Counted from the first letter of the stretch, positions 1 through 8,419 are shown. The stretch is DNA of 64,000 nucleotides from Herbiconiux flava (GCF_013409865.1 NZ_JACCBM010000001.1:248001-312000); one strand, 5' to 3'. Numbers and translations: made by a program. Notes: generated from the sequence alone by a model not told the origin.

Positions 1-250
1 CGAAGGTGTTCAGCACCGCGTCCACCGTGCTGCCCGGCCCGTCGAACTGCAGCGGCAGGAGGTTGAGTCGCACGCCGAGGCCCGTTCCGGGCCGGAGGGT
101 CATGAATGCGACCGCCGCCGCCCAGATCAGCGTCAGCAGCACCACGGGCAGCGGGCGCACCCGCGCCGGGACGAAGGTCCGCACCAGCGCCACCAGCGTC
201 AGCGTCGCGAGCACCGCGGCGAAGAGCAGGTTGAGGGCGAGGCCGAACAT
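1..250 (-). CDS. VanZ-like family membrane protein (partial, 3' part outside window)
   Basis: An open frame on the minus strand starts at ATG 250, preceded by a GAAGGTGG ribosome binding site, and runs off the left edge after 83 codons. It begins with a hydrophobic segment (MFGLALNLLFAAVLATLTLV), then a short basic stretch, a second hydrophobic segment (LPVVLLTLIWAAAVAFM) and the motif RLNLLPLQF. The last resembles the 'NLiPf' motif of VanZ-like proteins (family knowledge). Those proteins are small multi-pass membrane proteins of mostly unknown role, named after the teicoplanin-resistance gene vanZ. Only two of the expected four or five membrane segments are visible, so the call is tentative. 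A general hypothetical membrane protein is the alternative. Confidence 0.6.
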   Translation of the reverse strand, partial: MFGLALNLLFAAVLATLTLVALVRTFVPARVRPLPVVLLTLIWAAAVAFMTLRPGTGLGVRLNLLPLQFDGPGSTVDAVLNTF

Positions 251-371
251 GCGTCCACCTTCGCAGAGGCGCCGTCGAGCATCCTGAACGGCCCCTGACC
301 GAACGCCGGGCGGGTGCCCCCGCACCGGGCGCCTCTGCCGGGGCCGGGGCCGGGCGTGCCAGGGTGGGCAC

Positions 372-857
372 ATGCCCGTCATCGAATCGCGCTGCGTCGT
401 GCCCGTCAGCCCCGAGGTCGCGTTCGCGGTGTCGCAGACGACGGGTGAGACGCGGATGCGCTGGGACACCTTCATCCGCCGCCAGCAGCTCCTCGACGGC
501 GCCACCGTGCCGGCCAAGGGGGTGCGCACCTTCACCGTGCAGCGCTTCGGGCTCCGGATGATCAGCGAGTACGTCTCGTACAACCCGCCCTCGAACGTGG
601 GGATGCGCATGACGAAGGGCTCGTGGTTCTTCGAGCGCCTCGCGGGCGGCTGGCGCTTCTCGCCCGTGGACGGCGACCCGGGCAGCACCCTCGCCATCTG
701 GCGCTACAACTTCACCTGCCGGCCCCGCTGGCTCGCGCCCCTCGCGGAGCGCATCGGCGCGGCGCTCCTCCAGCGCGACATCGACCGCCGCCTCCGCGGC
801 TTCGCCCGCGGCTGCACCGACCCCGTCGTGCTCTCCCACGTGTACGCCCAGCACTGA
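372..857 (+). CDS. SRPBCC (START-like) family hypothetical protein
   Basis: 161 residues, no signal peptide or membrane segment. The start 'VIESRCVVPVSPEVAFAVSQT' followed by 'R..WDTFIRRQQLLDG' and a later 'SWFFERLAGGWRFSPVD' segment matches the layout of polyketide-cyclase/dehydrase-like SRPBCC proteins, where an N-terminal strand leads into a helix with the 'eevf.lvsd' pattern. Such proteins bind hydrophobic ligands, but the ligand cannot be predicted. ATG 372 follows a GTGCC...GGCAC inverted repeat, and a weak CAGGGT box lies 6 bases before the start, so the mRNA may be leaderless. The gene stands alone and is followed at once by a strong hairpin terminator. Confidence 0.72.
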   Translation: MPVIESRCVVPVSPEVAFAVSQTTGETRMRWDTFIRRQQLLDGATVPAKGVRTFTVQRFGLRMISEYVSYNPPSNVGMRMTKGSWFFERLAGGWRFSPVDGDPGSTLAIWRYNFTCRPRWLAPLAERIGAALLQRDIDRRLRGFARGCTDPVVLSHVYAQH

Positions 858-870
858 GCCCGGGAACGGA

Positions 871-904
871 AAAACCCCCAAGATGGCGAGATCTTGGGGG
901 TTTT
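871..904. terminator. Bidirectional rho-independent terminator
   Basis: A perfect 14-bp stem (AAAACCCCCAAGAT pairing with ATCTTGGGGGTTTT) encloses the 6-base loop GGCGAG. It ends in T runs on both strands. It lies between the SRPBCC gene on the plus strand and the tRNA-Thr/tRNA-Met unit on the minus strand, 3 bases from the tRNA-Met 3' end, and can end transcription from both sides. Confidence 0.9.
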
Positions 905-906
905 CG

Positions 907-980
907 TAGCGGGAGCGGGACTTGAACCCGCGACCCCACGATTATGAGCCGTGTGCTCTAACCAACTGAGCTACCCCGCC
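907..980 (-). tRNA. tRNA-Met (CAU), elongator type
   Basis: 74-nt cloverleaf on the minus strand: acceptor GGCGGGG/TCCCGCT with G-T wobbles at both ends, D stem GCTC/GAGC, anticodon stem CACGG/TCGTG around CTCATAA, T arm GCGGG-TTCAAGT-CCCGC, discriminator A, CCA not encoded. Anticodon CAU could also mean tRNA-Ile2. The paired first acceptor bases exclude the initiator form (which needs a 1-72 mismatch), and the overall sequence resembles actinobacterial elongator Met. It lies 33 bases downstream of tRNA-Thr and is probably co-transcribed with it. Confidence 0.93.
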
Positions 981-1013
981 GCGGCTTCCGGAGGACCAGC
1001 CTCCGGGAAGCGG

Positions 1014-1085
<72 letters not shown>

Positions 1086-1128
1086 GCGCAATGCAGCCCG
1101 GAACCCCGGGCGCTTTTGGCACCAGTAG

Positions 1129-1134
1129 AGAATA
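1129..1134 (-). promoter_or_regulatory. Candidate -10 box of the tRNA-Thr/tRNA-Met unit
   Basis: On the minus strand TATTCT lies about 43 bases before the mature 5' end of tRNA-Thr. No convincing -35 was identified. Confidence 0.4.
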
Positions 1135-1235
1135 GCATCCCCGCGGGGCAGGTTTCGTCGCGCGGCGTCACGGGGGCGTTCGGGGGCGGGACGAGCATCC
1201 GGAACCCGTCGTGTGCAAACGATTCCAGATGCGGT

Positions 1236-1241
1236 TAGGGT
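1236..1241 (+). promoter_or_regulatory. -10 box of the GH13 gene (leaderless start)
   Basis: TAGGGT is followed by 7 bases and then ATG 1249. Transcription would begin at or next to the start codon. There is no Shine-Dalgarno site in front of this ATG, which supports a leaderless mRNA and rejects the upstream in-frame ATG at 1213. Confidence 0.6.
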
Positions 1242-1248
1242 TCTCCCC

Positions 1249-3021
1249 ATGACTATCGAGACCTCGCCCGAGCCCGGCGCCACCGCTGCCGACGAGCCGG
1301 AGACCGAGACCACGACCGCCCTCGTCGCGACGGGGAGCGAATGGTGGCGCTCCGCCGTGATCTACCAGATCTACCCGCGCTCGTTCGCCGACTCCGACGG
1401 CGACGGCGTGGGCGACCTGCCGGGCATCACCGCACGCCTCGACTCGCTGGCGGCGCTCGGCGTCGACGCCGTCTGGCTCTCGCCGTTCATGACCTCGCCG
1501 CAGCACGACGCGGGCTACGACGTGGCCGACTACTGCGACGTCGACCCGCTCTTCGGCACCCTCGACGACTTCGACCGGATGCTCGGGCGAGCGCATGCCC
1601 TGGGCATCCGTGTCATCGTCGACCTGGTGCCCAACCACACCTCGTGGGACCACGTGTGGTTCAAGGAGGCCCTCGCGGCCCCGGAGGGGAGCCCCGAGCG
1701 GGCGCGGTACATGTTCCGCGACGGCAAGGGCCCGAACGGCGACGAGGCGCCCAACAACTGGGAGTCGGTGTTCGGCGGCCCCGCCTGGGAGCGCGTCACG
1801 AACCCCGACGGCACGCCCGGCCAGTGGTACCTGCACCTGTTCGACCGCAGCCAGCCCGACCTCGACTGGGAGAACCCGTGGGTGCGGCAGCAGTTCCTCG
1901 ACATCCTGCGGTTCTGGCTCGACCGAGGGGTCGACGGATTCCGCGTCGACGTGGCGCACGGCCTGATCAAGGAGGCGGGGCTCCCCGACTACACCCCGCC
2001 CGAGGGCGGCGGCAGCATGGGCGGCGGGGTCGTGGGGCTCGAGCCCGAGATCCTCGCCGACGCCACGCTCGACCCGCCGACCCCGCCCTACTGGGCGCAG
2101 GACGGCGTGCACGAGATCTACCGCAGCTGGCACGCGGTGCTCGAGGAGTACGAGGGCGATCGCGTGCTCTGCGCCGAGGCCTGGGTGGAGCCGCTGACGA
2201 AGCTCGCCCGCTGGGTGCGGCCCGACGAGATGCAGCAGGCCTTCAACTTCACCTACCTCGAGGCGGGCTGGTCGGCCGCGCAGCTGCGCGGCGTCATCGA
2301 CACCTCGATCTCGGCGTTCGCCACCGTCGGGGCGCCGTCGACCTGGGTGCTGTCGAACCACGACGTCGTGCGGCACGCCACGCGGCTCGCGCTGACGGCC
2401 GAGAACCCGCAGGGCGACGGGCTCGGACCCGACTCCCCCGGGCTGCCCGACCGGGCCGCGGGCCTCCGCCGCGCGCGGGCCGCCACCGCGGTGATGCTCG
2501 CGCTGCCCGGCAGCGCCTACATCTACCAGGGCGAGGAGCTCGGGCTTCCCGAGGTCGTCGACCTGCCCGACGATGCGCGTCAGGACCCGACCTGGTTCCG
2601 CACCCACGGCGCCCGCTACGGGCGCGACGGGTGCCGGGTGCCCATCCCGTGGCAGGCCGGCGCCACCACCTACGGCTTCGGGCCGGCGGGCTCGACCGCG
2701 AGCTGGCTGCCGCAGCCCGGCGACTGGGATGCCTACGCCCGCGACTCGCAGGAGGGCGTGCCCGGGTCGACGCTGTCGCTCTACACCGCGCTCCTCGCGC
2801 TGCGGTCGCAGTACGCCCTCGGCACCGGCACGCTCGAGTGGCTGCCGGGGTACGGGGAGGACGTGATCGCGTTCCGGAACAACGGGGTCGTGGTGATCGC
2901 GAACGCGGGGACCACTCCCGTCGAGCTGCCGGCCGAACTGCCTGGGCAGGTGCTCGTCGCGAGCGAGGATCTGGGGGAGGCGGCGCTGGCGCCGGATGCG
3001 GCGGTGTGGCTGCTCGCGTGA
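1249..3021 (+). CDS. GH13 alpha-glucosidase / oligo-1,6-glucosidase family enzyme
   Basis: 590 residues, no signal peptide, so cytoplasmic. It should hydrolyse alpha-glucosidic bonds of imported malto- or isomalto-oligosaccharides, sucrose or trehalulose. The first conserved region is VIYQIYPRSFADSDGDGVGD, followed by 'DLVPNHTS', 'GFRVDVAH' with nucleophile Asp234, 'CAEAWVE' with acid/base Glu310 and 'LSNHD' with stabiliser Asp372. All three catalytic residues of GH13 are therefore present. A (beta/alpha)8 barrel occupies most of the protein and a short beta-domain ends it. The start at 1249 is chosen because of the leaderless -10 box. Neighbours give no pathway context: a tRNA unit is divergent, and a convergent peptidase follows. 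Substrate cannot be set from motifs alone; a trehalose-synthase-like activity is the alternative. Confidence 0.9.
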   Translation: MTIETSPEPGATAADEPETETTTALVATGSEWWRSAVIYQIYPRSFADSDGDGVGDLPGITARLDSLAALGVDAVWLSPFMTSPQHDAGYDVADYCDVDPLFGTLDDFDRMLGRAHALGIRVIVDLVPNHTSWDHVWFKEALAAPEGSPERARYMFRDGKGPNGDEAPNNWESVFGGPAWERVTNPDGTPGQWYLHLFDRSQPDLDWENPWVRQQFLDILRFWLDRGVDGFRVDVAHGLIKEAGLPDYTPPEGGGSMGGGVVGLEPEILADATLDPPTPPYWAQDGVHEIYRSWHAVLEEYEGDRVLCAEAWVEPLTKLARWVRPDEMQQAFNFTYLEAGWSAAQLRGVIDTSISAFATVGAPSTWVLSNHDVVRHATRLALTAENPQGDGLGPDSPGLPDRAAGLRRARAATAVMLALPGSAYIYQGEELGLPEVVDLPDDARQDPTWFRTHGARYGRDGCRVPIPWQAGATTYGFGPAGSTASWLPQPGDWDAYARDSQEGVPGSTLSLYTALLALRSQYALGTGTLEWLPGYGEDVIAFRNNGVVVIANAGTTPVELPAELPGQVLVASEDLGEAALAPDAAVWLLA

Positions 3022-3026
3022 GCCCC

Positions 3027-3059
3027 GGGCGTCACGTCCCGAAGCGGGGTGTGACGCCC
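3027..3059. terminator. Long hairpin between convergent genes
   Basis: Arms GGGCGTCAC (3027-3035) and GTGACGCCC (3051-3059) pair. Pairing continues inward through two G-T wobbles into CCCG/CGGG around a 3-base AAG loop, giving 15 paired positions. There is no T run, so it may be a structured terminator or a dispersed intergenic repeat. A partial copy (GGCGTCAC...GTGACC) follows directly at about 3062-3082. Confidence 0.6.
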
Positions 3060-3111
3060 TGGCGTCACCCTCCGCCGTGACCGGTGCAGCGAGCATCCGT
3101 CGGGGCGGGGG

Positions 3112-4863
3112 TCAGGCGTTGTGCTGGGTGAGCCAGGCGAAGGGGTCGACCGGGTTGACGCCGTCGAGGCGGATCTCGAGGTGGAGGTGGGCGCCCGTCG
3201 AGGTGCCCGTGTTGCCGACGCGGCCGACCGGCTGGCCGACCTTGACGAGCTGACCCTCGGTGACGGCGGCGGATCCGGGGAGCATGTGCCCGTAGGTGCT
3301 CGAGACCGGCTGGCCGTCGACCACGTGCTCGATGACGACGTGGACGCCGAGGCCGCCGCCGTCGCTCGGCACGACCGTCCGCACCACGCCGTCGGCCACC
3401 GACTGGATGCTCGTGCCCTGGCCGGGCGTGAAGTCCACGCCCTTGTGGTCGGTGCTGCCGATGCCGCCGGGCGACTCGCGGGGGCCGAAGCCGTCGCTGA
3501 TCGGCACACCCACCGGGAACGGCCACTGAACCGGGCGGCCCGGGTTGTTCGTGAAGGTGTCGGCGATGCGCATGCCCGCGGCGCGGAGGGCGGCGACGTC
3601 GCGGACGCCGTAGCCGTCGCGAGCGACACCCAGCCCGGCGACGTCGGGGCTCGTCGTCAGCTGCTGGGCGGCGAGCTCGGGGTCGAGCTCGACCGGGGCG
3701 ACGTCGGCGTAGAGCTGCTGCGCCGGACCGCCGCTCGCGGCGTGCAGGGCGGAGGCCGGCATCGTCGTGGCGACGGCGATGCCCGTGGCGAAGAGCATCG
3801 CGATGACGCTGAAGGCGCCCTTTGCGATGTCGCCGCCGCTTCCACCACGGGGGCTGCGCCGGCGTCGACGGCGGTCGGCGGAGGCGCCGGCCGCGGTGCG
3901 GGGGTCGTCGCCCGCCTCGTCCTGGGGTGGCCGGATGATCGGGGTGCCGTCACCCGGGATCCGCTCCGCTGTGCGAGCGCGGCGCGATCCACCGGCCGAA
4001 CCGGTCGAGCGGGTGGCTCCGTGGGCTCCCACGCCGGCCACCTCGGTGCCACCGACCGTCGAGGCGCGGAGGGTGCGGCGGGACACCGCCTTCGTCACGG
4101 GCGCGCTGATCGGGACGACAGCGGTCTCGGGCCCGGACCCGCCCTCGTGCGTCTCGACGTCGACCTCGACCACCGGGAGCGCGACCGGGGTCGGCGATGA
4201 CACCTCGGTGGGCGCCGTCGGGATCTCCACCGTCGTCGGCACGGTCACCCGCGCCCGGCGGCCCGACGCGGGGCGCTCGATGCTGTCCGAGAACGACCCT
4301 CCGGCACGGCGCCCGGTGCTCGCAGGGGTGGTCGAGGCGCTGACGACAGCGATGCCCTCGGTCGCGGGAGCGCTGACGACAGCGATGCCCTCGGTCGCAG
4401 GAGCGCCGACGCCCGTCGCCGGGCCGGAGGCGCGCCGCGCCCGGCGGGGCCCGGAACCCGCGGCTCGTGGGGATCGCGTCGCTTCGTCGGCCGGCGCGGA
4501 CGAGGCCCGGCGCCCGCGGCGGACCGTGGCCGCCGCCGGGGGCGTGACGACCGGCAGGGAGGTCGTCTCCACCGTGATCTCCATCGCCACGGGCTCGCCG
4601 ACCGAGGCGGTGACCACCTCGGAGGTCGCACGACGCGCTTCACGGCGGGTTCGCGGCGGGACGGTCATGTCGGGGGGCGCTGAGGCTGCGAGGGTCTCGG
4701 GAGACGGCGTCGGCGTGACCGGCTCCGGGCCCGGCAGGGCACCGCGGAGCGACCGGCGGGAGGGGAACGTTCGACCAGGGGCTGCGGCGGCTGCAGGGCC
4801 GGGGAGCGTGCGGGCGTCTCCGGCGGACGCGTCGTCATCCGGGCGGGGGGTCGTTCGTGGCAC
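3112..4863 (-). CDS. M23 family metallopeptidase with long disordered N-terminus (cell-wall hydrolase)
   Basis: 583 residues from GTG 4863. Residues 1-345 are low-complexity, rich in Ala, Thr, Pro, Arg and Val with recurring 'RRxRR' and 'GIAVVS' pieces. A membrane segment lies around 349-370 (FSVIAMLFATGIAVATT), followed by an extracellular linker and a C-terminal LytM/M23 domain. Zinc ligands are visible: His473 and Asp477 in HKGVDF, and the HLH motif at His559/His561. The family cleaves peptide cross-links in peptidoglycan. The N-terminus should be cytoplasmic and the catalytic domain outside. A 33-bp tandem repeat lies in the coding region. The organisation (disordered basic N-terminus, single membrane anchor, wall-peptidase domain) recurs in the gene at 25095-26678. 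The start codon is uncertain because of the disordered N-terminus. Confidence 0.87.
   Translation of the reverse strand: MPRTTPRPDDDASAGDARTLPGPAAAAAPGRTFPSRRSLRGALPGPEPVTPTPSPETLAASAPPDMTVPPRTRREARRATSEVVTASVGEPVAMEITVETTSLPVVTPPAAATVRRGRRASSAPADEATRSPRAAGSGPRRARRASGPATGVGAPATEGIAVVSAPATEGIAVVSASTTPASTGRRAGGSFSDSIERPASGRRARVTVPTTVEIPTAPTEVSSPTPVALPVVEVDVETHEGGSGPETAVVPISAPVTKAVSRRTLRASTVGGTEVAGVGAHGATRSTGSAGGSRRARTAERIPGDGTPIIRPPQDEAGDDPRTAAGASADRRRRRRSPRGGSGGDIAKGAFSVIAMLFATGIAVATTMPASALHAASGGPAQQLYADVAPVELDPELAAQQLTTSPDVAGLGVARDGYGVRDVAALRAAGMRIADTFTNNPGRPVQWPFPVGVPISDGFGPRESPGGIGSTDHKGVDFTPGQGTSIQSVADGVVRTVVPSDGGGLGVHVVIEHVVDGQPVSSTYGHMLPGSAAVTEGQLVKVGQPVGRVGNTGTSTGAHLHLEIRLDGVNPVDPFAWLTQHNA
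4340..4405 (-). repeat. 33-bp tandem repeat, two copies, inside the M23 peptidase gene
   Basis: Units 4340-4372 and 4373-4405 differ at one position. Each encodes 11 residues (APATEGIAVVS) in the disordered N-terminal region of the peptidase. The unit length keeps the frame. Confidence 0.85.
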
Positions 4864-5021
4864 AGTTCGGGTGTCTCCGGGTGGGGCGGAAAAGGTCTCG
4901 TCGGGTCGAGAAGATCCGTCAAGGGTAACGAGGGGTCATGTGAAAATCCATTGAGCAGCCCCGGCCGATCCACTCGGCACCCACCTGGCCGCGACCGCGT
5001 CGGTCGAGCGGAAGGCCCGCG

Positions 5022-5912
5022 TCAGTCGAGCGGGAGGCCCGCGTCGCGGTGCAGCGCGAAGAGCAGCGGCTCGAGCTCGGCGAGCAGCGCCGGGGAGCCC
5101 GCGAGCGTCATGACGTCGGACTCCGCGGCCGCGCCGAAGCCGCCGACGCGGGCACCGGCCTCGCGGGCGATGAGAGCGGCGGCGGCGTGGTCCCAGGGGT
5201 TCAGCCCGCGCTCGGCGTAGGCGTCGAGGCGACCGGCGGCGACCGAGCAGAGGTCGAGCGCCGCGGATCCGGCGCGGCGGATGTCGCGCACCTTCTCCAC
5301 CAGGCCCGTGATGAACCGGCCCTGCTTGACGCGGGTCTCGGCGCTGTAGGAGAAACCGGTGCCGACCAGGGCGCGGGCCAGGTCGACGTCGGTGTTGACG
5401 GCGAGGCGGCGGGGCTGGGCATCCGGAGCCTGGAGCGAGCTGAGGAACGCGCCGCCGCCGTTCGTCGCCGTGAAGACCTCGCCGAGGACGGGGTTCACGA
5501 CGACGCCGGCGAGCGCGGTCCAGCGGGCGGGGTCGGCGACGCCGTCGGTGACCTGCACGGCGGCGATGCTGACGGCGTAGGCGGGGATGTCGTAGAGGTA
5601 GTTGACCGTGCCGTCGATGGGGTCGACGACCCAGACGACGCCCGAGGTGCCCGGGGTGGGGGTGCCGGCCGACTCCTCGCCGAGGAAGCCGTCATCGGGG
5701 CGGGCCGCGGCGAGCCGGGCGCGGATGAGGTCTTCGGACTCGCGGTCGGCGAAGGTCACGACGTCGGCGATCGACGACTTGGTGGCGGCGACCTCGACGC
5801 CTTCGGAGCGGCGGCGGCGCACGAGTTCACCGGCCTCGAGGGCGATGTCGCGGGCGATCGCGACGAGTTCGGCCGGATCGGCGGCGAAGGAGGCGGGAGA
5901 GGTGGCGGTCAT
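5022..5912 (-). CDS. suhB: Inositol monophosphatase family protein
   Basis: 296 residues, cytoplasmic. The Mg-dependent sugar-phosphatase motifs are complete: GEES (Glu79, Glu80), DPIDGT (Asp97, Asp100), and a late WDHAAAALIAREAG segment supplying the third metal ligand. The family removes phosphate from myo-inositol-1-phosphate and related compounds. In actinobacteria these enzymes serve inositol, phosphatidylinositol or histidinol-phosphate metabolism, and the substrate cannot be fixed here. ATG 5912 has a GGAG site 7 bases upstream. The 3' end of tRNA-Tyr lies only 20 bases upstream on the same strand, so the gene is probably co-transcribed with it. Confidence 0.88.
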   Translation of the reverse strand: MTATSPASFAADPAELVAIARDIALEAGELVRRRRSEGVEVAATKSSIADVVTFADRESEDLIRARLAAARPDDGFLGEESAGTPTPGTSGVVWVVDPIDGTVNYLYDIPAYAVSIAAVQVTDGVADPARWTALAGVVVNPVLGEVFTATNGGGAFLSSLQAPDAQPRRLAVNTDVDLARALVGTGFSYSAETRVKQGRFITGLVEKVRDIRRAGSAALDLCSVAAGRLDAYAERGLNPWDHAAAALIAREAGARVGGFGAAAESDVMTLAGSPALLAELEPLLFALHRDAGLPLD

Positions 5913-5932
5913 CGCGGTGCTCCGTGTTCTGG

Positions 5933-6014
5933 TGGCGAGTGAGGGATTCGAACCCCCGAATGCTGAGCAGTCTGATTTACAGTCAGATCCCTTTGGCCGC
6001 TTGGGTAACTCGCC
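5933..6014 (-). tRNA. tRNA-Tyr (GUA)
   Basis: 82-nt class II tRNA on the minus strand: acceptor GGCGAGT/ACTCGCC with discriminator A, anticodon stem-loop TCTGA-CTGTAAA-TCAGA, a long variable arm (CTGCTCAGCATTC), T arm GGGGG-TTCGAAT-CCCTC with one mismatch-like pair, CCA not encoded. The anticodon is GUA. It reads towards the inositol phosphatase gene with no terminator between them. Confidence 0.95.
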
Positions 6015-6108
6015 AGGCGCACCCGACCACGTTCATCACACAACCGAAGGCGCTGATCAAGGATACCCAGCAAGCCGCGTTCGGCGAAATCGGGGCGGAT
6101 GCGCGGCC

Positions 6109-6981
6109 TCAGCCCACGGCGTCGAGCGCCTGCGCGGCCTCCGCCGCGTACCGGTTCGCGTAGTCGAGCACCTCGTCGAGGTAGGCCGGGGACTCGTTGT
6201 AGCCGGCGATCGCGGCGCGCCAGCCGGCCTCGGTGCCGAGGTCGCCGGGGGCCGCGTCGCCGCCCGAGCCGCCGTCACCGCCCGAGCCGCCGTCACCGCC
6301 CGAGCCGCCGTCACCGACCGACCCCACCCGCCCCGCCGAGAAGCACAGATATTCGGCGGCAGACAGCGACGAGTCGTCGACGTTGTTGATGTCGGGCACC
6401 CCGTCCCCGTTGGCCTCGCTCGCCCACGCCGCCCACGTCGCGGGCACGAACTGCATCGGCCCCACGGCCCGGTCCCACTCGGTGTCGCCGTCGACGGCCC
6501 CCGCATCCGTGTCGGGGATCTCCTGGAACCCGTTCCCGTCGAGCGGCACCCCGATGATCGGCGCGCTGGTCACCCCCGAGTCCAGGATGCTCCCGCCGAA
6601 GATCGTGCCGTGGTGCGACTCGACCCAGCCGATGCCGGCGAGCGTGTTCCAGCCGAGATGGCACTCGGGCCGCATCTCGTTGCTCGCGATCGCGGCACCG
6701 GCGTAGCCCTGCAGCGCCCGCCGGGGGATGCCGGTCGCCGAGGCCACGGCGTCGAGCCACGCGGGGTCGGGCAGCTCGGCGGTCGGCGTTCCGTCGCGGT
6801 AGCCGGCGGCTCCGGATGCCCGCACCTCCGCCTGCGCCGCATACGTCGGCCCGGGGTCGACGGTGGCGCCCTCGCTGCTGGCCGAGCATCCGCTCATCGC
6901 CCCGCCCAGCGCCACCACCGCGGCACCCGCCACCACCGCGCGGACGACGGACCGGACTCGAAGGCGCATGCCCCCACTCAA
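6109..6981 (-). CDS. Lytic murein transglycosylase lipoprotein
   Basis: 290 residues. A basic start, hydrophobic segment and lipobox GAMSGC (Cys32) show an outer-face lipoprotein. The SLT/MltB-like catalytic domain follows: 'LAGIGWVESHHG' contains the catalytic Glu, then 'GPMQFVPATW' and the C-terminal 'AIAGYNES...YLDEVLDYANRY' helix. The family cleaves the beta-1,4 glycan bond of peptidoglycan to form anhydro-muramic ends. Between the 'LSAAEYLCFSAG' helix and the final helices lies a Gly/Asp/Ser spacer built from an 18-bp tandem repeat, an unusual place for a flexible insert since it interrupts the catalytic fold. A later in-frame ATG (codon 5) is a possible alternative start. Confidence 0.9.
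   Translation of the reverse strand: MSGGMRLRVRSVVRAVVAGAAVVALGGAMSGCSASSEGATVDPGPTYAAQAEVRASGAAGYRDGTPTAELPDPAWLDAVASATGIPRRALQGYAGAAIASNEMRPECHLGWNTLAGIGWVESHHGTIFGGSILDSGVTSAPIIGVPLDGNGFQEIPDTDAGAVDGDTEWDRAVGPMQFVPATWAAWASEANGDGVPDINNVDDSSLSAAEYLCFSAGRVGSVGDGGSGGDGGSGGDGGSGGDAAPGDLGTEAGWRAAIAGYNESPAYLDEVLDYANRYAAEAAQALDAVG
6260..6313 (-). repeat. 18-bp tandem repeat, three copies, in the transglycosylase gene
   Basis: Three identical 18-bp units (6260-6277, 6278-6295, 6296-6313) encode a repeated 6-residue Gly/Asp/Ser block. The unit keeps frame, so copy number may vary between strains without breaking the gene. Confidence 0.88.
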
Positions 6982-7081
6982 CCAGACGCCCCTGACAGTC
7001 GCCGTTCGGAACGTCTCGACGGCCGATCCACGGGCGACAGCTCCAGCCAGGTCGAGGCATCGTCACGATGGCCGGGCGGCG

Positions 7082-7087
7082 TAAAAT
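7082..7087 (+). promoter_or_regulatory. -10 box of yajQ (leaderless start)
   Basis: TAAAAT is followed by 7 bases and ATG 7095. It is close to the sigma-70 consensus. The family's conserved N-terminus begins exactly at this ATG. Confidence 0.7.
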
Positions 7088-7094
7088 GAGCGGC

Positions 7095-7583
7095 ATGGCA
7101 GATTCATCGTTTGACGTGGTCAGCAAGGTCGACAAGATGGAGGCGGACAACGCCCTCAACCAGGCTCAGAAAGAGGTCGCCCAGCGCTACGACTTCAAGA
7201 ACATCGGCGCCTCCATCGAGTGGAGCGGCGAGAAGGTGATGATGAAGGCCAACTCCGAGGAGCGCGTGAAGGCGATCCTCGAGGTGTTCGAGTCGAAGCT
7301 CATCAAGCGCGGCATCTCGCTGCGGTCGCTCGACGCCGGCGAGCCCTTCGCCTCGGGCAAGGAGTACCGCCTCGAGGCCACCATGAAGGAGGGCATCGCG
7401 CAGGACGACGCGAAGAAGATCAACAAGCTCATCCGCGACGAGGCCCCGAAGAGCGTCAAGTCGCAGATCCAGGGCGACGAGCTCCGCGTCTCGTCCAAGA
7501 GCCGCGACGACCTGCAGGCCACGATGGCGCTGCTGAAGGGCGCCGACCTCGACGTGGCGCTGCAGTTCATCAACTTCCGGTGA
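7095..7583 (+). CDS. yajQ: YajQ family cyclic di-GMP-binding / nucleotide-binding protein
   Basis: 162 residues, almost exactly the usual family length (about 163). The N-terminus [20 protein letters not shown] and the following '[17 protein letters not shown]' are the hallmark of YajQ (DUF520). The protein binds nucleotides; some proteobacterial members bind cyclic di-GMP and act with transcription factors (family knowledge, not shown here). The start is set at 7095 because the family N-terminus begins there and because the TAAAAT box fits a leaderless mRNA. The stop overlaps the GTG start of the Nudix gene by 4 bases, so the two are translationally coupled. Confidence 0.95.
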   Translation: MADSSFDVVSKVDKMEADNALNQAQKEVAQRYDFKNIGASIEWSGEKVMMKANSEERVKAILEVFESKLIKRGISLRSLDAGEPFASGKEYRLEATMKEGIAQDDAKKINKLIRDEAPKSVKSQIQGDELRVSSKSRDDLQATMALLKGADLDVALQFINFR

Positions 7584-8311
7584 CCGACGCGGGCGGTGAC
7601 GTCGACCCCGACGGGCGAGCGGATGCGCGAGCATCCGTCGCCCCACCCACGACGCCGGGCGTGCCGGGCGTCGACGTGCCCGACCGCCGCGGCCGCACCG
7701 GACTGCACCTGACCGGCCGCGACCTCACCGGCAACCCGCGCGTGCGGGTGCGGGACGTGCGGCTGCTCAGCTCGAACTGGTACATCACCCGCACGACCGA
7801 GATCGAGTACCAGCACCGCGACGGGCACTGGTCGGTCGAGGAGCGCGAGACCTACGATCGCGGCAACGGCGCCACCGTCCTGCTGTTCGACGCGGCACGG
7901 CGCACGGTGCTGCTGATCAGGCAGTTCCGCTACCCCGCCTACGTGAACGGGCACCCCGACGGCATGCTGCTCGAGACACCGGCCGGGCTGCTCGACGAGG
8001 ACGACCCCGAGACCGCCATCCGCCGCGAGGCCCGCGAGGAGACCGGCTACGCCATCGGTGCGGTCACCCGCGTCTTCGACGCCTACATGAGCCCGGGCTC
8101 GATCACCGAGAAGCTCTTCTTCTTCGCCGCTCCCTACGACGCCTCGAACAGAGCGGATGCGGGGGGCGGCCTCGCCGACGAGGGCGAGGACATCGAGCTG
8201 GTCGAGCTGGGCATCGACGCGGCGCTCGCCCGCATCGGCGACGACATCGTCGACGCGAAGACGATCATGCTGCTGCAGTGGGCGGCGCTCCGCGGCCCGT
8301 TCGCGCGCTGA
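7580..8311 (+). CDS. nudK: NudK-like Nudix hydrolase (GDP-mannose pyrophosphatase type)
   Basis: 243 residues from GTG 7580, inside the yajQ stop region (GTGA overlap). The first 50 residues are a low-complexity extension. From there the protein follows the NudK pattern: '[17 protein letters not shown]', '[17 protein letters not shown]', '[11 protein letters not shown]', '[20 protein letters not shown]', the Nudix core REAREETGY (149-157), '[14 protein letters not shown]' and '[16 protein letters not shown]'. E. coli NudK hydrolyses GDP-mannose and similar nucleotide sugars to the sugar phosphate and NMP. Mg2+ is bound by the Nudix glutamates. Coupling to yajQ is unusual and no reason for it is evident. 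ADP-ribose hydrolysis remains possible. Confidence 0.86.
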   Translation: MTDAGGDVDPDGRADARASVAPPTTPGVPGVDVPDRRGRTGLHLTGRDLTGNPRVRVRDVRLLSSNWYITRTTEIEYQHRDGHWSVEERETYDRGNGATVLLFDAARRTVLLIRQFRYPAYVNGHPDGMLLETPAGLLDEDDPETAIRREAREETGYAIGAVTRVFDAYMSPGSITEKLFFFAAPYDASNRADAGGGLADEGEDIELVELGIDAALARIGDDIVDAKTIMLLQWAALRGPFAR

Positions 8312-8419
8312 CGCGGCCCGGGCCCTACGCGGCAGGTGTGGGCGCGCGCCCCTCGCGCACCCCAGGCCGACGCCGAGGCCGTGACGGACTCGGCGGGCGG
8401 CAGGAGTGCGCCTAGCCCG

